A stretch of DNA of 64,000 bases from Hygrophila difformis (taxonomy: Eukaryota > Streptophyta > Magnoliopsida > Lamiales > Acanthaceae). How positions within the stretch are numbered: the first letter of the stretch is position 1; every line of letters begins with the position of its first letter. Below the pieces are notes generated by a model that had not been told where the DNA came from, searched no databases, and saw nothing but the letters and a program-made list of their open reading frames with translations. Of this stretch, positions 20,901 through 30,340 are shown piece after piece. The translations under genes and the position numbers were made by a program. The stretch lies in NCBI GenBank assembly GCA_030278955.1, contig JAOANR010000002.1, positions 30,082,678 through 30,146,677 of the forward strand, written 5' to 3'.

Positions 20901-21369
20901 ATCCACAGCTACAGGGTTTACGCCGTATTACTTGACATATGGTCATGACGCTGTTTTGCCTTTGGAAATAACAGTTCCTTCTCTAAGGGTGGCTCAGCAG
21001 CATCAATTAGACTTATCTAAGTATGAAGAGACCATGTTGCAAGAATTGGAGACAGCAGACGGAGACAAGCTCGCCGCTCTGGAAAATATCCGTCGCCAAA
21101 AGATGAAAATGGCGAGACATTACGACAAGAGGGTTCGAGGCAAAACTTTTAACGAGGGAGACCTAGTATGGAAGGTAATTCTACCCTCGGGGGTGCGTGG
21201 CAATGAAACAGGCAAGTGGTCTCCAAATTGGGAAGGACCATTCATTGTTACGCAAAGACTGCTTAATGGTGCATACAAACTAATGGACATCGATGGCCAA
21301 GAACACAAACAAAGTATAAATGCAAAATACCTCAAAGTGTTCTATCCATCAGTGTGGGAATCTGAATAA
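17959..21369 (+). CDS. Pol: reverse transcriptase, two RNase H domains, integrase
   Basis: 1136 residues, overlapping the gag-protease ORF by 13 bases (ATG 17959; gag-protease TGA 17969-17971). Reverse transcriptase at about 120-400: [34 protein letters not shown] and the catalytic VYIDDIVVK. The connection/RNase H follows at about 425-560 (PLKLYVSAAEESIGCLLAQ, ALEKLCYALVYSCNKLEHY). A second, independent RNase H lies at about 570-700 (LTFDGSCASSGSGAGI, TTNNQAEYEALIFGLE, FGDSQVILKQL), the extra domain typical of the Tat lineage. Integrase at about 760-1090 has the zinc ligands H..H and CEACQK, a core with WGMDIIGKI, TADQGTVFTG and PYYPQANGQAEATNK (D,D,E), then a C-terminal WSPNWEGPFIV module. 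No stop or missing catalytic residue was seen. It is convergent with the antisense gene, whose stop lies 147 bases downstream. Confidence 0.95.
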   Translation: MLCMTSSYDIYKDLLQRLANTEIMMGAEIKSKNPTDSRPSEWPSPIKRMLPSPEANEPLVDINLGTETEPKLTKISASLSDEKRHQLVELIHKYKDCFAWQYTDMPGLSRELVEHKLPTHPEFRPHKQPPRRFDPDTIPKIKAEIEKLLKAGYIRTCRYVEWLANIVPVIKKNGQLRVCIDFRNLNLATPKDEYVMPMADMLVDAAAGHKFLSLMDGYSGYNQIFISENDVHKTAFRCPGPVGIFEWVVMPFGLKNAGATYQRAMNMIFHDLIGHTLEVYIDDIVVKSCEFGQHLAHLESAFIRMRQHGLKINPAKCAFGVAAGNFLGFLVHERGIEVDQNKAKAIMEARAPTNLKELQSLMGKINFLRRFIANAAGKMKAFTTLLKGRKNEKFLWTNEHQAAFEEIKRALVNPPVLVPPKPGIPLKLYVSAAEESIGCLLAQDDESGKERAIYYLSKTLRGPEVRYTALEKLCYALVYSCNKLEHYMLPRTVHVVAPFDLVKTLLHKPALKGRQAKWAMKISPFTLVHVPQKAIKGQALADFLAQHPSLVLSEDPREASFIGFEPWELTFDGSCASSGSGAGITITSPLGEHWKLARKLEPGTTNNQAEYEALIFGLETALLKGAKSITIFGDSQVILKQLTGEYECKSPRLIKCYDTALELLSKFSDATITHVPRSQNQEANEAAQLASGWQSCRPRGAPHIAAIASEPEDQQEIGDWRTEIIQYLENPSSGGDNSLKVKALRYVLVNGELFRRAIDGLLLKCIGPENAKLVMGEVHEGICGSHRAGPSMRWSIHRHGYFWPTIMEDCIMYARGCEACQKHGPIQRVPAEELHTVIKPWPFRGWGMDIIGKIHPPSSKNHAFILVATDYFTKWVEAWPMRKIDQSDVIRFVTELIHRFGIPQTITADQGTVFTGEKFIAFAKQFGIRIYHSTPYYPQANGQAEATNKILISMIKKAVGEKPRKWHETLLEVLWAYRNSKSTATGFTPYYLTYGHDAVLPLEITVPSLRVAQQHQLDLSKYEETMLQELETADGDKLAALENIRRQKMKMARHYDKRVRGKTFNEGDLVWKVILPSGVRGNETGKWSPNWEGPFIVTQRLLNGAYKLMDIDGQEHKQSINAKYLKVFYPSVWESE

Positions 21370-21516
21370 GAAACGCAAAGTGCATCAAAAAAGTGGCCAA
21401 GTCACAAGCTCGGCCAAAAAAGTAACAGTAATCTCCCAAAGTAAAGGCAAGAATTGCCCACCACAAGGCCGATGGGCTGACCCAAAAGTGTACTGAAAAC
21501 AAAACAGTGCAAAAAA

Positions 21517-22290
21517 CTAAGGAAGAGGCTGCCTAACACCACCCAGTATACGCCGACGCATAAGGGCCCACTGATCACGAGTGCGCTCGAACATGTCCGT
21601 CAGACGAAGAAGTGCGGCCGCCGAAGCACGAGCGCGAACCGACAACCGAAGCCGACGAGTCCGAACTCCCGATAATTCAGCCGATAAGTCACGCTCATCT
21701 GCGGCTAAACGACCATAGGAAGTCTCTAACTCAGCAGCTCGGGAAGAAATATCAGCCAAGACAGGCTCTAAGGTAGCAAGCTCCTCATTAGCCTCCTGAA
21801 GGATACGCCTCCTCTCAAGAATGAAACGCTCTGCCTCCTCAATATCACGCTCTGCTCGCGTAGCAACGTCCCTAAGATGGGATCTGCGACTCTCTCTAAC
21901 CCCGCGATCAGTAGACAACTGCTCGCGCTGAGGGTGGATAGCCTCTATCTGAAGACAAACCTCGCGGTATCGTGCCTCGAGGTCATCAAGCAGCGTCAGA
22001 TCGTGAGCAGACTGATCTGCAGAGCTACTGAAAGCAGGATAAGAAACAGCTAAATCAGCAACGCGCTCTGAAAAGCTGAGAAAGTCAGCATCCTCGGTAA
22101 AGGCAGAAACTGCGCTGACATCGTCTAACAGGCGATCAAGACTAGAGAACACCTCAGTGGAGAGCCGATCAACATGAGTGGATAGAAGGCGGTCAAACGC
22201 CTCGCATGATGAAACAATCCGGTCAGCAGGAGTAGGCACCGAAGGACCTGGAACAGAGGTCGCTGGGACTGAGGCACGGATCATGGGCAC
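21517..22290 (-). CDS. C-terminal coiled-coil exon of antisense gene
   Basis: 257 codons from a CTTCAG acceptor to TAG at 21519-21517. Heptad-like, charged sequence such as ATRAERDIEEAERFILERRR and RAAELETSYGRLAADERDLS predicts a long coiled coil. The stop lies tail-to-tail with the pol stop, leaving 147 bases between. Confidence 0.8.
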   Translation of the reverse strand: MPMIRASVPATSVPGPSVPTPADRIVSSCEAFDRLLSTHVDRLSTEVFSSLDRLLDDVSAVSAFTEDADFLSFSERVADLAVSYPAFSSSADQSAHDLTLLDDLEARYREVCLQIEAIHPQREQLSTDRGVRESRRSHLRDVATRAERDIEEAERFILERRRILQEANEELATLEPVLADISSRAAELETSYGRLAADERDLSAELSGVRTRRLRLSVRARASAAALLRLTDMFERTRDQWALMRRRILGGVRQPLP

Positions 22291-25200
22291 CTGAAGACAG
22301 TTTCACATAAGTATATGCCAAGAAAATCTCATAAACACGAAAGCTGAAGTGAGCCATACCGGAAGAGGCGGCGCGACTGAATCAACTGAAGTAATAGGAG
22401 CAGCAGTAGTAGGATGGCCTGCCTGGTCCATAGGAAGCTAGAAAGGGAGATCCTTAAAACATGTCCTTAAAAAAGGAAAAACGGAAACGACATAATCAAT
22501 AAAAATACCTGAGGGATCACCGAAGGGCCAACCTGACTAGTGTGGAAAATATGATCTGCAGCCTGAGTAATATCTGCAGGAGAAACCTGGAGGACACAAA
22601 TATCCTTAGAATGCAGTGCTTAAACAAAATAAACATAAAATGAAAGGCAACCAAGAAATACCTGTGGAACCAAGTCATGGCCAGCTGAACCAATCGCGGA
22701 CCGAGAGAAACGTGGATCAATCTGAGCGGTCAAGCACGATGTCATTGCGATACTAAAAAAGAGAAATGCAAATAAAGAGTCTAACTGTGGTAAAACATAC
22801 CTGGTCGGCAGTAGTTGCAGGCAAGGAATTCGCAGCATCGATCGTCGCGGCGTCTATCATCTGGTGCCTGGGATCGGCGGCCACAGGAATATCAGCAACA
22901 TGATCATCCGCCTGGCCATGATCATCATCATCATAGGGGTCTACCGACTCATCCTCATGGTCCTCCTCATCGCCCTCATGACCCTCCTCACCACCTGAGC
23001 GTGATCCATCATCACTTGAACTGGCATCTTCCTCATCAGAACCAGACTGCTCGGCGCTAACTGAAACATCATCATCAACTGCAAACAAAGAGACAATATC
23101 AAAAGGGGCAGTGTATGAAACGCTGTATTGACAATGAAATGATTCAACATACCTCTTCGACGCTTACGGGAGGAAGAGGCTGGACCAGACTGGGACTTCT
23201 TGGACCTCGAGGTACTCCCGCGAGAAGCTGAAACACGAGACTGACGCGAAGTGACTGAATCTCCAAAACGAGACGCCAGCTGATCATAGGGCGGCAAAAT
23301 AGAAGTGATATACGGCGTCCACCACGCCATAAAACCAGCAGCCAGCGATCCAGTCGGAGTAAACGGGAGATAGCTGGAGAGCGTCAGACGAGACGAAAAG
23401 GCTATCACAGCCTTGATAGCTGCGGGTGTCATCCTCTCCTTCCTGGTAAAACGAGTCGGCCACTTCACCCGGCGAGGAAGCCCGAGATGGCAGCCAAACT
23501 GGCGAGCAAGCAGGTGAGGGCAATAAGGCTCAGCGATGAAAGGATTATAAGCATCCGTCCTCTTCACCCCACTCAAAAGCATGTGAGGTTTCATGCTGAT
23601 ATTCCATGTAAACTCCCCATGAATGCCACGTGGATGAGTAGGGAAACATATCAGCGTAGCTAGCAACCGAGGAACGGAGGCATAAACAAATAAATCATGG
23701 TAGGACGGCCGATAATGATAAAGCCAGTGGATAATCCCCAGACCATCTCGGTTCAGAAGGCCGTCCCGGCTAATACTCACAGACTGAGCAGCCAATATCT
23801 CACCTAACGGATCACCCTCCGAAACCTCCTGCGGACTAGGGCGTAGTACCCCTGTGAACAGCTGGGGAAAATATAGCTGGACCCATAACTGCAAGAACCA
23901 TAGCGGCCCAGAAGCAGTGGTAGAGGGATCTAGTCCTTCGGCCAGCTTATCAGAAAGCTTAGCCATGCCGCTAAACAGATTTCCGAGGAAGTATGAGCTT
24001 ATAGCTCGAGTCTCCGTACTCATAAGCCCTAAGACGAGGGGCAGTGCAGTACTAAGAACAGTACGTGCACTGGAACAAATAACAAACCGGCTAAACCACA
24101 GTAAAAGGAAGGCTACGTGCTCGTCCCGCGTAGAAGGATAAGGCCCTGACGTCTTATTGTGCACAATGTAAGCCGGGTATCGCCTGGCCTCTTTGCCCTT
24201 AGGGCAAATCGACGCACCAAGTCTAGGGTCATCAACAGCAGACTGGGTCAACTCCGATCCGACCACACGAAGCCCCGTGATCATCACCACATCAAGAAGT
24301 GTAGGGCCGACAAATCCACAAGGAAGCTGAAAAGCATTAACAGAAGAGTTCCAGAAGCCCATAAGATAGTAAAGTAAGCGATGATCTATCACCACAGGCT
24401 TAGTAGATAGACGGATGGCCTCATCAATCCCCCACGCACGCCAATCAGAAGTGCGACCCGACATCCGATGCACCCATGAAGTATACTGACCTAGGCTGCT
24501 GTCATCGTTAATCTGAGTCCCGGGAACTTTAGCCTCGGACTTGGAGGTAGAAATACCAGAATGCTGAGGCTGAGATTTAATAGGTTTAGTGCGAGACAGA
24601 AGGGTACTGGTAAAGGCGGCCTCGGTGGCAAGTAACTTGCAAGATAAAAACCGTCTCGAATCATTCGCGCGCTCAGGCGTACTATGAAACGGCCGAAGAA
24701 AAAGTTCTGACTCCTGCCGACGATCGAACTCATATGCCTCACCATCAGAATCCGGAATAAGCGGACGCTGCAGATGAGAAAAACAAGCATGAGATTGAGG
24801 AATACGAACATAGGCAACGGAACAAGCAGGTAAAATCAGACAAACCTGAATAGTCAGAGGAGAAGCCGAAGTGGCGGCCTGAGCGGTACTAGGGGTGGTG
24901 AACTGAACAAAATGCGGCTGTGTGGACCTGGCAATGTCCTGTACCGTACATAGATACCCGGATAAGTCAAGCGGTTAACAAGATTTAAGTCAACATGAGA
25001 AGGTGCTAATCAAGCCATTTTAACCTGAAAAGTCATGCTGCGCGACAAGGCAGCAAATCCGGTCAAGGGAGCAGCGGCCTGCCCTGGCTGACGACTCCGG
25101 GCAGCCCGAGCTGACAAGATGGTGGCCTGGTCAGTAGCGGCTGGTGGCCCCTGAGTGGCGGTCGATGACGACTCAGGGCGACGATCGGAGACGGCCTGAG

Positions 25201-25705
25201 TCACAGGAAAGGCGGCCTGAACAGCGGCGGCCGAGGAGGACCCGGGCTGGTGAGGGGCGGCCTGAGCCAATGAAGTGGCAGCCCGTGTAGTGTCCTCTAC
25301 TAGATCCTATGTCATGAACAAAGTATGGGATGACTAGAAGCTAACTTTAAGTTAACCTAACGCCTAAGCATGAGATAACACGATCTAATGCTTTCTCTAA
25401 ATCCCGTATGATGCTTTATGTTCTCTAAGTCTATGAGATAAGGCAATGTGAGTAATCTTGCTATGTTCTATGATATCAAATACGAGATTATCATACGAGC
25501 AGTAAAGTTAGCAAAAACAAACACGAATCTAGCGGAATCAATGAAAGCAAGCAAATTTCATAAAATTCAGTCCAACATCCCTCCCATAATTCTAACATGC
25601 CAAAATGCCCATCAACCTTCATGATATCCCCACGCATGTGATAAGCCTCCACCAAAGTATGCATAGCAAAATAAAAATGGAGGATAGCTCCCTAACCTGG
25701 CCCAT
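21517..25705 (-). CDS. Antisense spliced gene: plant mobile domain protein
   Basis: On the strand opposite gag-pol a chain of exons can be joined in phase with GT-AG introns: 25705-25697, 25306-25025, 24878-24846, 24767-23153, 23078-22801, 22721-22662, 22562-22509, 22437-22360, 22290-21517, about 1060 codons. Splice phases match at every join (for example phase 1 between 23153 and 23078). The exon at 24767-23153 carries the plant mobile domain: FQLPCGFVGPTLLDVVMITG is its hallmark. Next comes a strongly acidic exon, then short P/T/A-rich exons and a C-terminal 257-residue coiled-coil exon. The short exons at 24878, 22721 and 22562 rest on the acceptor choice that keeps frame; other acceptors exist. 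The first exon (ATG-Gly-Gln) is tentative. Antisense ORFs with mobile domains are, from memory, known in some Tat elements. The function is unknown. Confidence 0.72.
22801..23078 (-). CDS. Acidic exon of antisense gene
   Basis: Flanked by TTTGCAG and CAG|GTATGT. Encodes a run rich in D, E, S and G (EQSGSDEEDASSSDDGSRSG and following). Enters in phase 1 from the mobile-domain exon and ends in phase 0. Confidence 0.75.
23153..24767 (-). CDS. Main exon: plant mobile domain
   Basis: The core exon of the antisense gene, open for 538 codons between a CTGCAG acceptor (exon from 24767) and an AGAG|GTATGT donor (exon to 23153). Early residues include RRQESELFLRPFHSTPERAN. The domain itself runs from about 24450 with WGIDEAIRLSTKPVVIDHRL, LPCGFVGPTLLDVVMITGL and later RDEHVAFLLLWFSRFVICSS. 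It ends in a basic segment RKRRR that could act as a nuclear localisation signal (inference). Plant mobile domains also occur in host genes and some DNA transposons, so the direction of capture is open. Confidence 0.85.
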
Positions 25706-25739
25706 GAAGCGAATAAGCAAAGAGAGCCCTCGAACAAGG

Positions 25740-26200
25740 CACGGCCTCAGGCGGCCAAAGCAGGCGGCGAGGGAGAGGCGGCCTCCGGCGGGCGGCCAAG
25801 CGCGGGCGGCCAAGGGCGGATGGCAGGCGGCCGGGCGGCCTCGGGGCGGCCAAGGCGTGGGAGAGGCGGCCTTGGCAGGCGGCCAGGCGGCTTGGGCGAT
25901 GGGCAGCGGCCTCGGCGATGGGGCAGGCGGCTCGTGCGGGCGGCTTGGGCGATGGGGCAGGCGGCCTCGGCGATGGGGCAGGCGGCCTCGGCCAGGCGGC
26001 TTGGGCGATGGGCAGGCGGCCTCGGCGATGGGAAGGCGGCCTCGGCCAGGCGGCCTCGGCGATGGGCAGGCGGCTCGTGCGGGCGGCCGAACGAGGCGGC
26101 CTAGGCGGAGGCGCCGGGCGGCCTGGGCGGAGGCACCGGGCGGCCTAGGCGGAGGCGACGGGCGGCCTGCAGGGGCGGCCTGGCAGCGGCGGCGCGGCGG
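25740..26200 (-). repeat. GGCGGCC-rich degenerate repeat in antisense leader
   Basis: Irregular repeats of GCAGGCGGCCTCGGCGATGG with 18-40 base spacing. Lies between the antisense promoter and the first tentative antisense ATG at 25705. It yields long spurious ORFs on the plus strand. Confidence 0.75.
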
Positions 26201-26378
26201 CCTCGACGGCTTCCAGCGACGTCCGGCGACGATTTCTACGGCCGGAATCTGGGCGACGGCGGCGGTTTCCGATGGCCGGTGGAGGAGTAAGGGAAGAAGA
26301 GAGGAAGAGAATGAGGGAGGAAGAAAAGAAGAGAGAGAAGTGTTGAAAGAAAATGATGGGTGGAAGAATTTTGAAGGG

Positions 26379-26422
26379 TTTTATATGGTTAGGGTTTTGT
26401 CCCTAATGGGCCCTAATGGGCC
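26379..26422 (-). promoter_or_regulatory. Antisense promoter: TATA, telo box, two site II motifs
   Basis: Read on the minus strand: two GGCCCA/TGGGCC site II motifs (at 26417-26422 and 26407-26412), a telo box AAACCCTAA (26397-26389), TATA box ATATAAAA (26386-26379), then a CT-rich leader from about 26355 to 26290. This is the usual order in promoters of plant housekeeping genes. It lies about 70 bases from the 3' LTR and points into the antisense gene. Confidence 0.7.
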
Positions 26423-26480
26423 GAAAATTCCAAAAGTAAGCGCGCAAATTTGTCTTAAAATACTAATCAGACAAAATGCG

Positions 26481-26493
26481 CGAGGGGGGCATC
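26481..26493 (+). other. Polypurine tract of Retand element
   Basis: CGAGGGGGGCATC directly before the right LTR; similar to CGAGGGGCATA in the first element. Confidence 0.75.
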
Positions 26494-27087
26494 TGTTAAC
26501 CCAACAAAATTTATATTATAGCCCATCCAAATTTACATGACCCAGTCCGTGAAAATATATCCAGAGGCCCAGTCCGTGAAAATATATCCGGAAGAGAAGA
26601 ACACACTTCCAAAAGGCCCAATCTATTTTTTCTTGGCACGGTCCAATTCAAGATTTATCCGGATAATAACCAGAGCTTGCCAATCAAAGCCATCCGCGTG
26701 CTTCATGCCACCCCTGAAGTCAAGCCTCCTATGCTGCACGCCTCTCTACAGGAGGCCTCACGCCTCTCTACAGGAGGCCTCCCGCGGCTCTACAGGAGGC
26801 CTCACGCGTCTCCACAGGAGGCCTCCCGTGGCTCTACAGGAGGAGACTTCCTCCTATAAAAGGAGGAAGGAAGGCACTCGAGAGAGGCACCCCAACACAC
26901 AACTCCTTGAGAGATTTCATTCTGTATTTTTCATTCTGCACTTGTTTCATTCTGCAAGTTCAATTCCTGCTTTTACATTCCTGCAAAATTTTCCATTCCT
27001 TTACAGCTTTGCTTAAATTCTTGTAATTCCCTTAGTAATCCTTGTAATCCTCTTCAAATATTGTCCAATCAAAATTCTCGGTTAACA
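26494..27087 (+). repeat. 3' LTR of Retand element
   Basis: Same length as the left LTR with three substitutions (offsets about 29, 357 and 374). Followed by GATAT. Confidence 0.95.
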
Positions 27088-27092
27088 GATAT

Positions 27093-28930
27093 CCTCTTAT
27101 CACCATTCTCACGGCTTAGTTCTCGTTGTCGTCACTACTCCAATAAGGTAGATGTTACCATTATTTAATTTTACGTTCCTACTCCAATGAGGTATTGCGT
27201 GATTTTTGTAATAACCTTTTATGTGTGTGTGTGTGTGTTTTTTTTTTGTTTTGTTTTTTTTTTTTCCTTGTGTTGTTTTTGCTCGTATTTATATTTGGGT
27301 ACTTGTGCATCAAGTGTTTTGAGAAAAGTCTCAATTGGAGAAATGTTTTATTGATTTTAGTTTCTCTTTTCATTTTGGGCGTATTCTGAGGCTTATTTCC
27401 CCAGTTTATAGAGTTAGTTAAGGAATGGTTTTATTGTTGGTTTTCAAGGTAATTCAACCTTAGGTTAAACTATATGGAATTGAACATGGAGCTGGTCTAA
27501 TCTATAGAAGCAATGCATAAATCTTCAAAGTAGATCCCATGTCTGCACATAGCAACTTGCTAATTAATTAAGGCCATCTTGTATTTCTGTTTGTGCTCAT
27601 CGCTGGTTTTTTGCCCTTTGAGGAATCGAACCTTTTGGCATTGTACAAAAAGGTGAATTTCATTGTGATGTTGGCCATTGAGTTTGCTTATTTCTTTATA
27701 TTCATAAGAAGGTTATTCCCATCATTTTGCATTTTATGTTTGTTTTATGGTGTTTTAAAATAGTTGTTTTGTTAAATCTCTCTTGTATATAAGGACTGGG
27801 TGTTCCAGGGGGTTTGGATTTGTGGCATTTGAGAACCAACAGGAACGATTATCTAGGAACTGGAAGAAGGTTGGCGTGACACACCTAAATCCCCCACAAT
27901 CAATCCACAATGCTTCAGGAGGAAATGAGACAACTTATTTTCCGAACTTACGATTTATTTTGGGTTAAATGATTCCGTTAATTGTTATTCAGATATTGCT
28001 CTTTATATGACTTCTCAGGGAAATGGCTTGGCAGCTGCAGATTTGTTGAAACATGGGCACTAAAGGTGCTGGAACCACTGATGAAAGCTACTACTGTTTG
28101 GCTACTTTTGATTTTCACTAACTGATTCATGCTTGCGAAAATTGTTGCCAAATTGAAGTTTTTATTACGTTGGTTAAATGATTTATTTAGAAGTATTTGT
28201 GTGTAATAATTTTTTAGACTTTTGATGTCGTCTTTGCATTTAGATGCATAGCATGAATGTCTTCGGTTTAAAGATTCATTTTTTATTTCATAATGTTTAC
28301 AGAGTTACTCTCATTCCTATAATTTCTGAAGAAATGAATCAGCACTGAATCATTATTTGTTGGATCAATTCAATATGAGTGGTTAGTGTTTAGGCACTCT
28401 TAAAATTCATTCTCTGCAACTTTTTCCTGAGTTGGTGGCTGTCTGTATGGAATTTGATATATTATCAAATTTGGGTGGAGATTAATTTTATTTTTGTTGT
28501 GCCAAGTGATAGATTATAAAGGGATTACATGTCTTTATTTATTCATTTTTGAATCTTGGAATTGTTGATTAGTGTTAGGTGCTCAAAACCTGGTGGAATG
28601 GAAGCTCCGTCAAGATAAACACCCTTTATGATCTTAGTGCGAAGGAATGACAGAGCAATAGAGCCCATGGTATGATATTTTATGTTGCTCCAGTTACCGA
28701 TGTCATTCCTGTAATTGGAGGAGGAGCCCATTTCCTATATATTATTGGATTCTTGAATATTGATTGATGTTTTTTTTTTTTTTAGTGTAACCAGATCTCA
28801 CAATTAAATTTATCTTATTTTGCTTTTATTTTAGTTTTAAATGTCTTATTATATTTTTCCATAATGTTTTCTCCTCTCTGGGAGCGCGCCCCCAAGAGAG
28901 TTCTAGTATATATATATACTCTTAAAAATC
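27093..28930. other. Gene-like AT-rich DNA with small exon relics
   Basis: Continues the locus interrupted at 12728. The first 55 bases look exon-like, ending at CAATAAG|GTAGATG near 27147. Contains an RNA-recognition-motif exon at 27783, a (GT)n tract at 27221-27238 and long T runs. No complete gene recognised. Confidence 0.4.
27783..27880 (+). pseudogene. RNA recognition motif exon relic (RNP1)
   Basis: The frame reads YIRTGCSRGFGFVAFENQQE. SRGFGFVAFE fits the RNP1 core of RNA recognition motifs (R-G-F-G-F-V-x-F). A TATATAAG acceptor-like site precedes it. The frame closes at 27968 without the rest of an RRM, so this is an isolated exon or a relic. The RNP2 half was not found nearby. Confidence 0.5.
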
Positions 28931-28934
28931 ATTT

Positions 28935-29215
28935 TCAATTGCTCCCTTCTTGGCAAATGCATCTGTGATAGTGTTGGTTTTTGTTCACATATTGAACTTG
29001 GGAGCCATGCATCCCCATAAGTTGTCTAAATGAGTGGTATGTACCATCTCCGTGTGTGATCGAGCAAAAAGGCTTCAATGAGTCGCACTCTACGCGGACA
29101 CAACTGAACCCAAAAGTGTTTGCCATTCTGAGGGCAACACCCCCCACAGAAGCTCCTTGTGTGCATCTAGCAAGCATCCCCACAAAGAATGAACAATCCA
29201 ATGCCAGCTCACGTG
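28935..29215 (-). pseudogene. RNase H-like (RVT_3-type) domain relic
   Basis: The minus strand reads GGVALRMANTFGFSCVRVEC followed by DSLKPF, then after a frame change TDAFAKKGA. This matches the plant RNase H-like domain pattern A.R.A...GF..V.VE.DS...H.AN..AD.LAK.GA. That domain is common in LINE elements and stand-alone genes. It is short and frameshifted. Confidence 0.6.
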
Positions 29216-29779
29216 TGTCGTGTTGAGCACACTTCCATCAACAATGTTGATGACATATCCCTACCAAATTTCCTTGTTCCAAGCAAAAACCTCCATCGTA
29301 TGGATGTTATGCAAGGGCAACAGCTGCACTGTAGCTGTAGTTACCGACCCACCAATATGCCTTACGTCGACTATGAAAACTACTTATTAAAGCTAATCTT
29401 GTGTTGTCGATCCTATTCTATTTAAAGTGTTTGATCAAGTTTGTAGTTTTTTGAGTTATAATGTATCAGCATGTATTAATTTCAGCAATGGATATTTCAA
29501 TTTCAGCAAATCGAATAGTAATTTTCATTGAGTTCAATAGATTTTGTTTCCCTGAATTTTTCTTTTATGTTCGGTAAATTGTTCTTGTTGTATTGTTGAA
29601 TTGTGCATTTATGCACATAGAATTATTTTATTGCATCGCTAAATTGTTCCTTGATGCTCATTGAATTGTTCAGCTATGTTCTGATTTCATTGAAAAATTT
29701 TGGGACACTTCCTTTCGCTTATTTGTTACTATATTTGATCAATGTGTCTCAAAAATTTTTTTTGGGTAAACAGTGACAG
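29216..29779. other. AT-rich spacer
   Basis: T-rich sequence without ORFs, repeats or sites that I can support. Confidence 0.5.
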
Positions 29780-29990
29780 TCATGTGTGGCAAAGGTATGT
29801 GGGAGCCCAAACCACATAAATTACATGTGTGTCTCAAAATTTGATATTATGAAAGATTGTATTATTGAACCCGGACATTGAAGGGTTGCATATCCCAAAG
29901 CAGAATTCTGCATACACAATGGCTCGAACCCGAGACTTTTGCTTAAGCTACCAAAGCGTCATACCACTCAAGCCAACTGCATTTTGTCGC
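29780..29990 (-). mobile_element. tRNA-derived SINE
   Basis: On the minus strand a pol III A box TGGCTTGAGTGG (29975-29964) is followed 33 bases later by a B box GGTTCGAGCC (29930-29921), within a sequence that does not fold as a complete tRNA. The downstream part, CAGAATTCTGCTTTGGGATA and on, would be the SINE body. The 3' boundary is uncertain. Confidence 0.6.
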
Positions 29991-30340
29991 ATGATATTGT
30001 TATCCCTTCCAATTTCTCAATGTTGGATAACCGCGTACCCTGTTTTACCTATCTATTACAAACCCAAAATACCCAACTATGAGATTTTCAAGGCTTTACC
30101 TCACATTACATGTTCACTCATTAAAAGAAAAGAAAATAGAGAAGCAAGAAAGCCTTCGAACAAGGCTGTTGTCGGCTGCCAATCTCGGCAAACTCGGACA
30201 GATTTCGAGTTTCGTTTTGCTACTCCGACAGGTTCTGTTTTCATCTCCACTTTCTGAACTACACAAAATAGGTTAGTAGAACAAATAATATAACAACAAA
30301 TGTTAAGAGGAGAGATATACCGAAAAGATCTATTATCTCT

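Larger units (their letters stand above)
12729..27087 (+). mobile_element. Complete Retand/Tat-lineage Ty3 retrotransposon
   Basis: A 14.4-kb element flanked by the 5-bp duplication GATAT (12724-12728, 27088-27092). The LTRs are 594 bp each and by eye differ at only three positions, so insertion was recent: under a rate of 1.3e-8 per site per year, about 0.2 million years. Order: LTR, primer site, gag-protease, reverse transcriptase with two RNase H domains and integrase, then a convergent antisense gene, a GC-rich leader, a purine tract and the right LTR. Both sense ORFs are open. This is the only element here that looks able to supply all enzymes, and it shares its primer site with the broken element at 3111-11582. 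Confidence 0.95.

Noticed and set aside
24846..24939. Frameshift in the third antisense exon
   Set aside because: Using the acceptor at 24940 breaks the frame, but an alternative acceptor before 24878 keeps it, so a mutation is not required.
25605..26540. 311-codon plus-strand ORF, G/A/R-rich
   Set aside because: Arises from the GGCGGCC repeat in the antisense leader; composition only, no domain.
29921..29975. Intact tRNA gene on the minus strand
   Set aside because: A and B boxes are present but no cloverleaf with a 7-bp acceptor stem can be formed; better explained as a SINE head.
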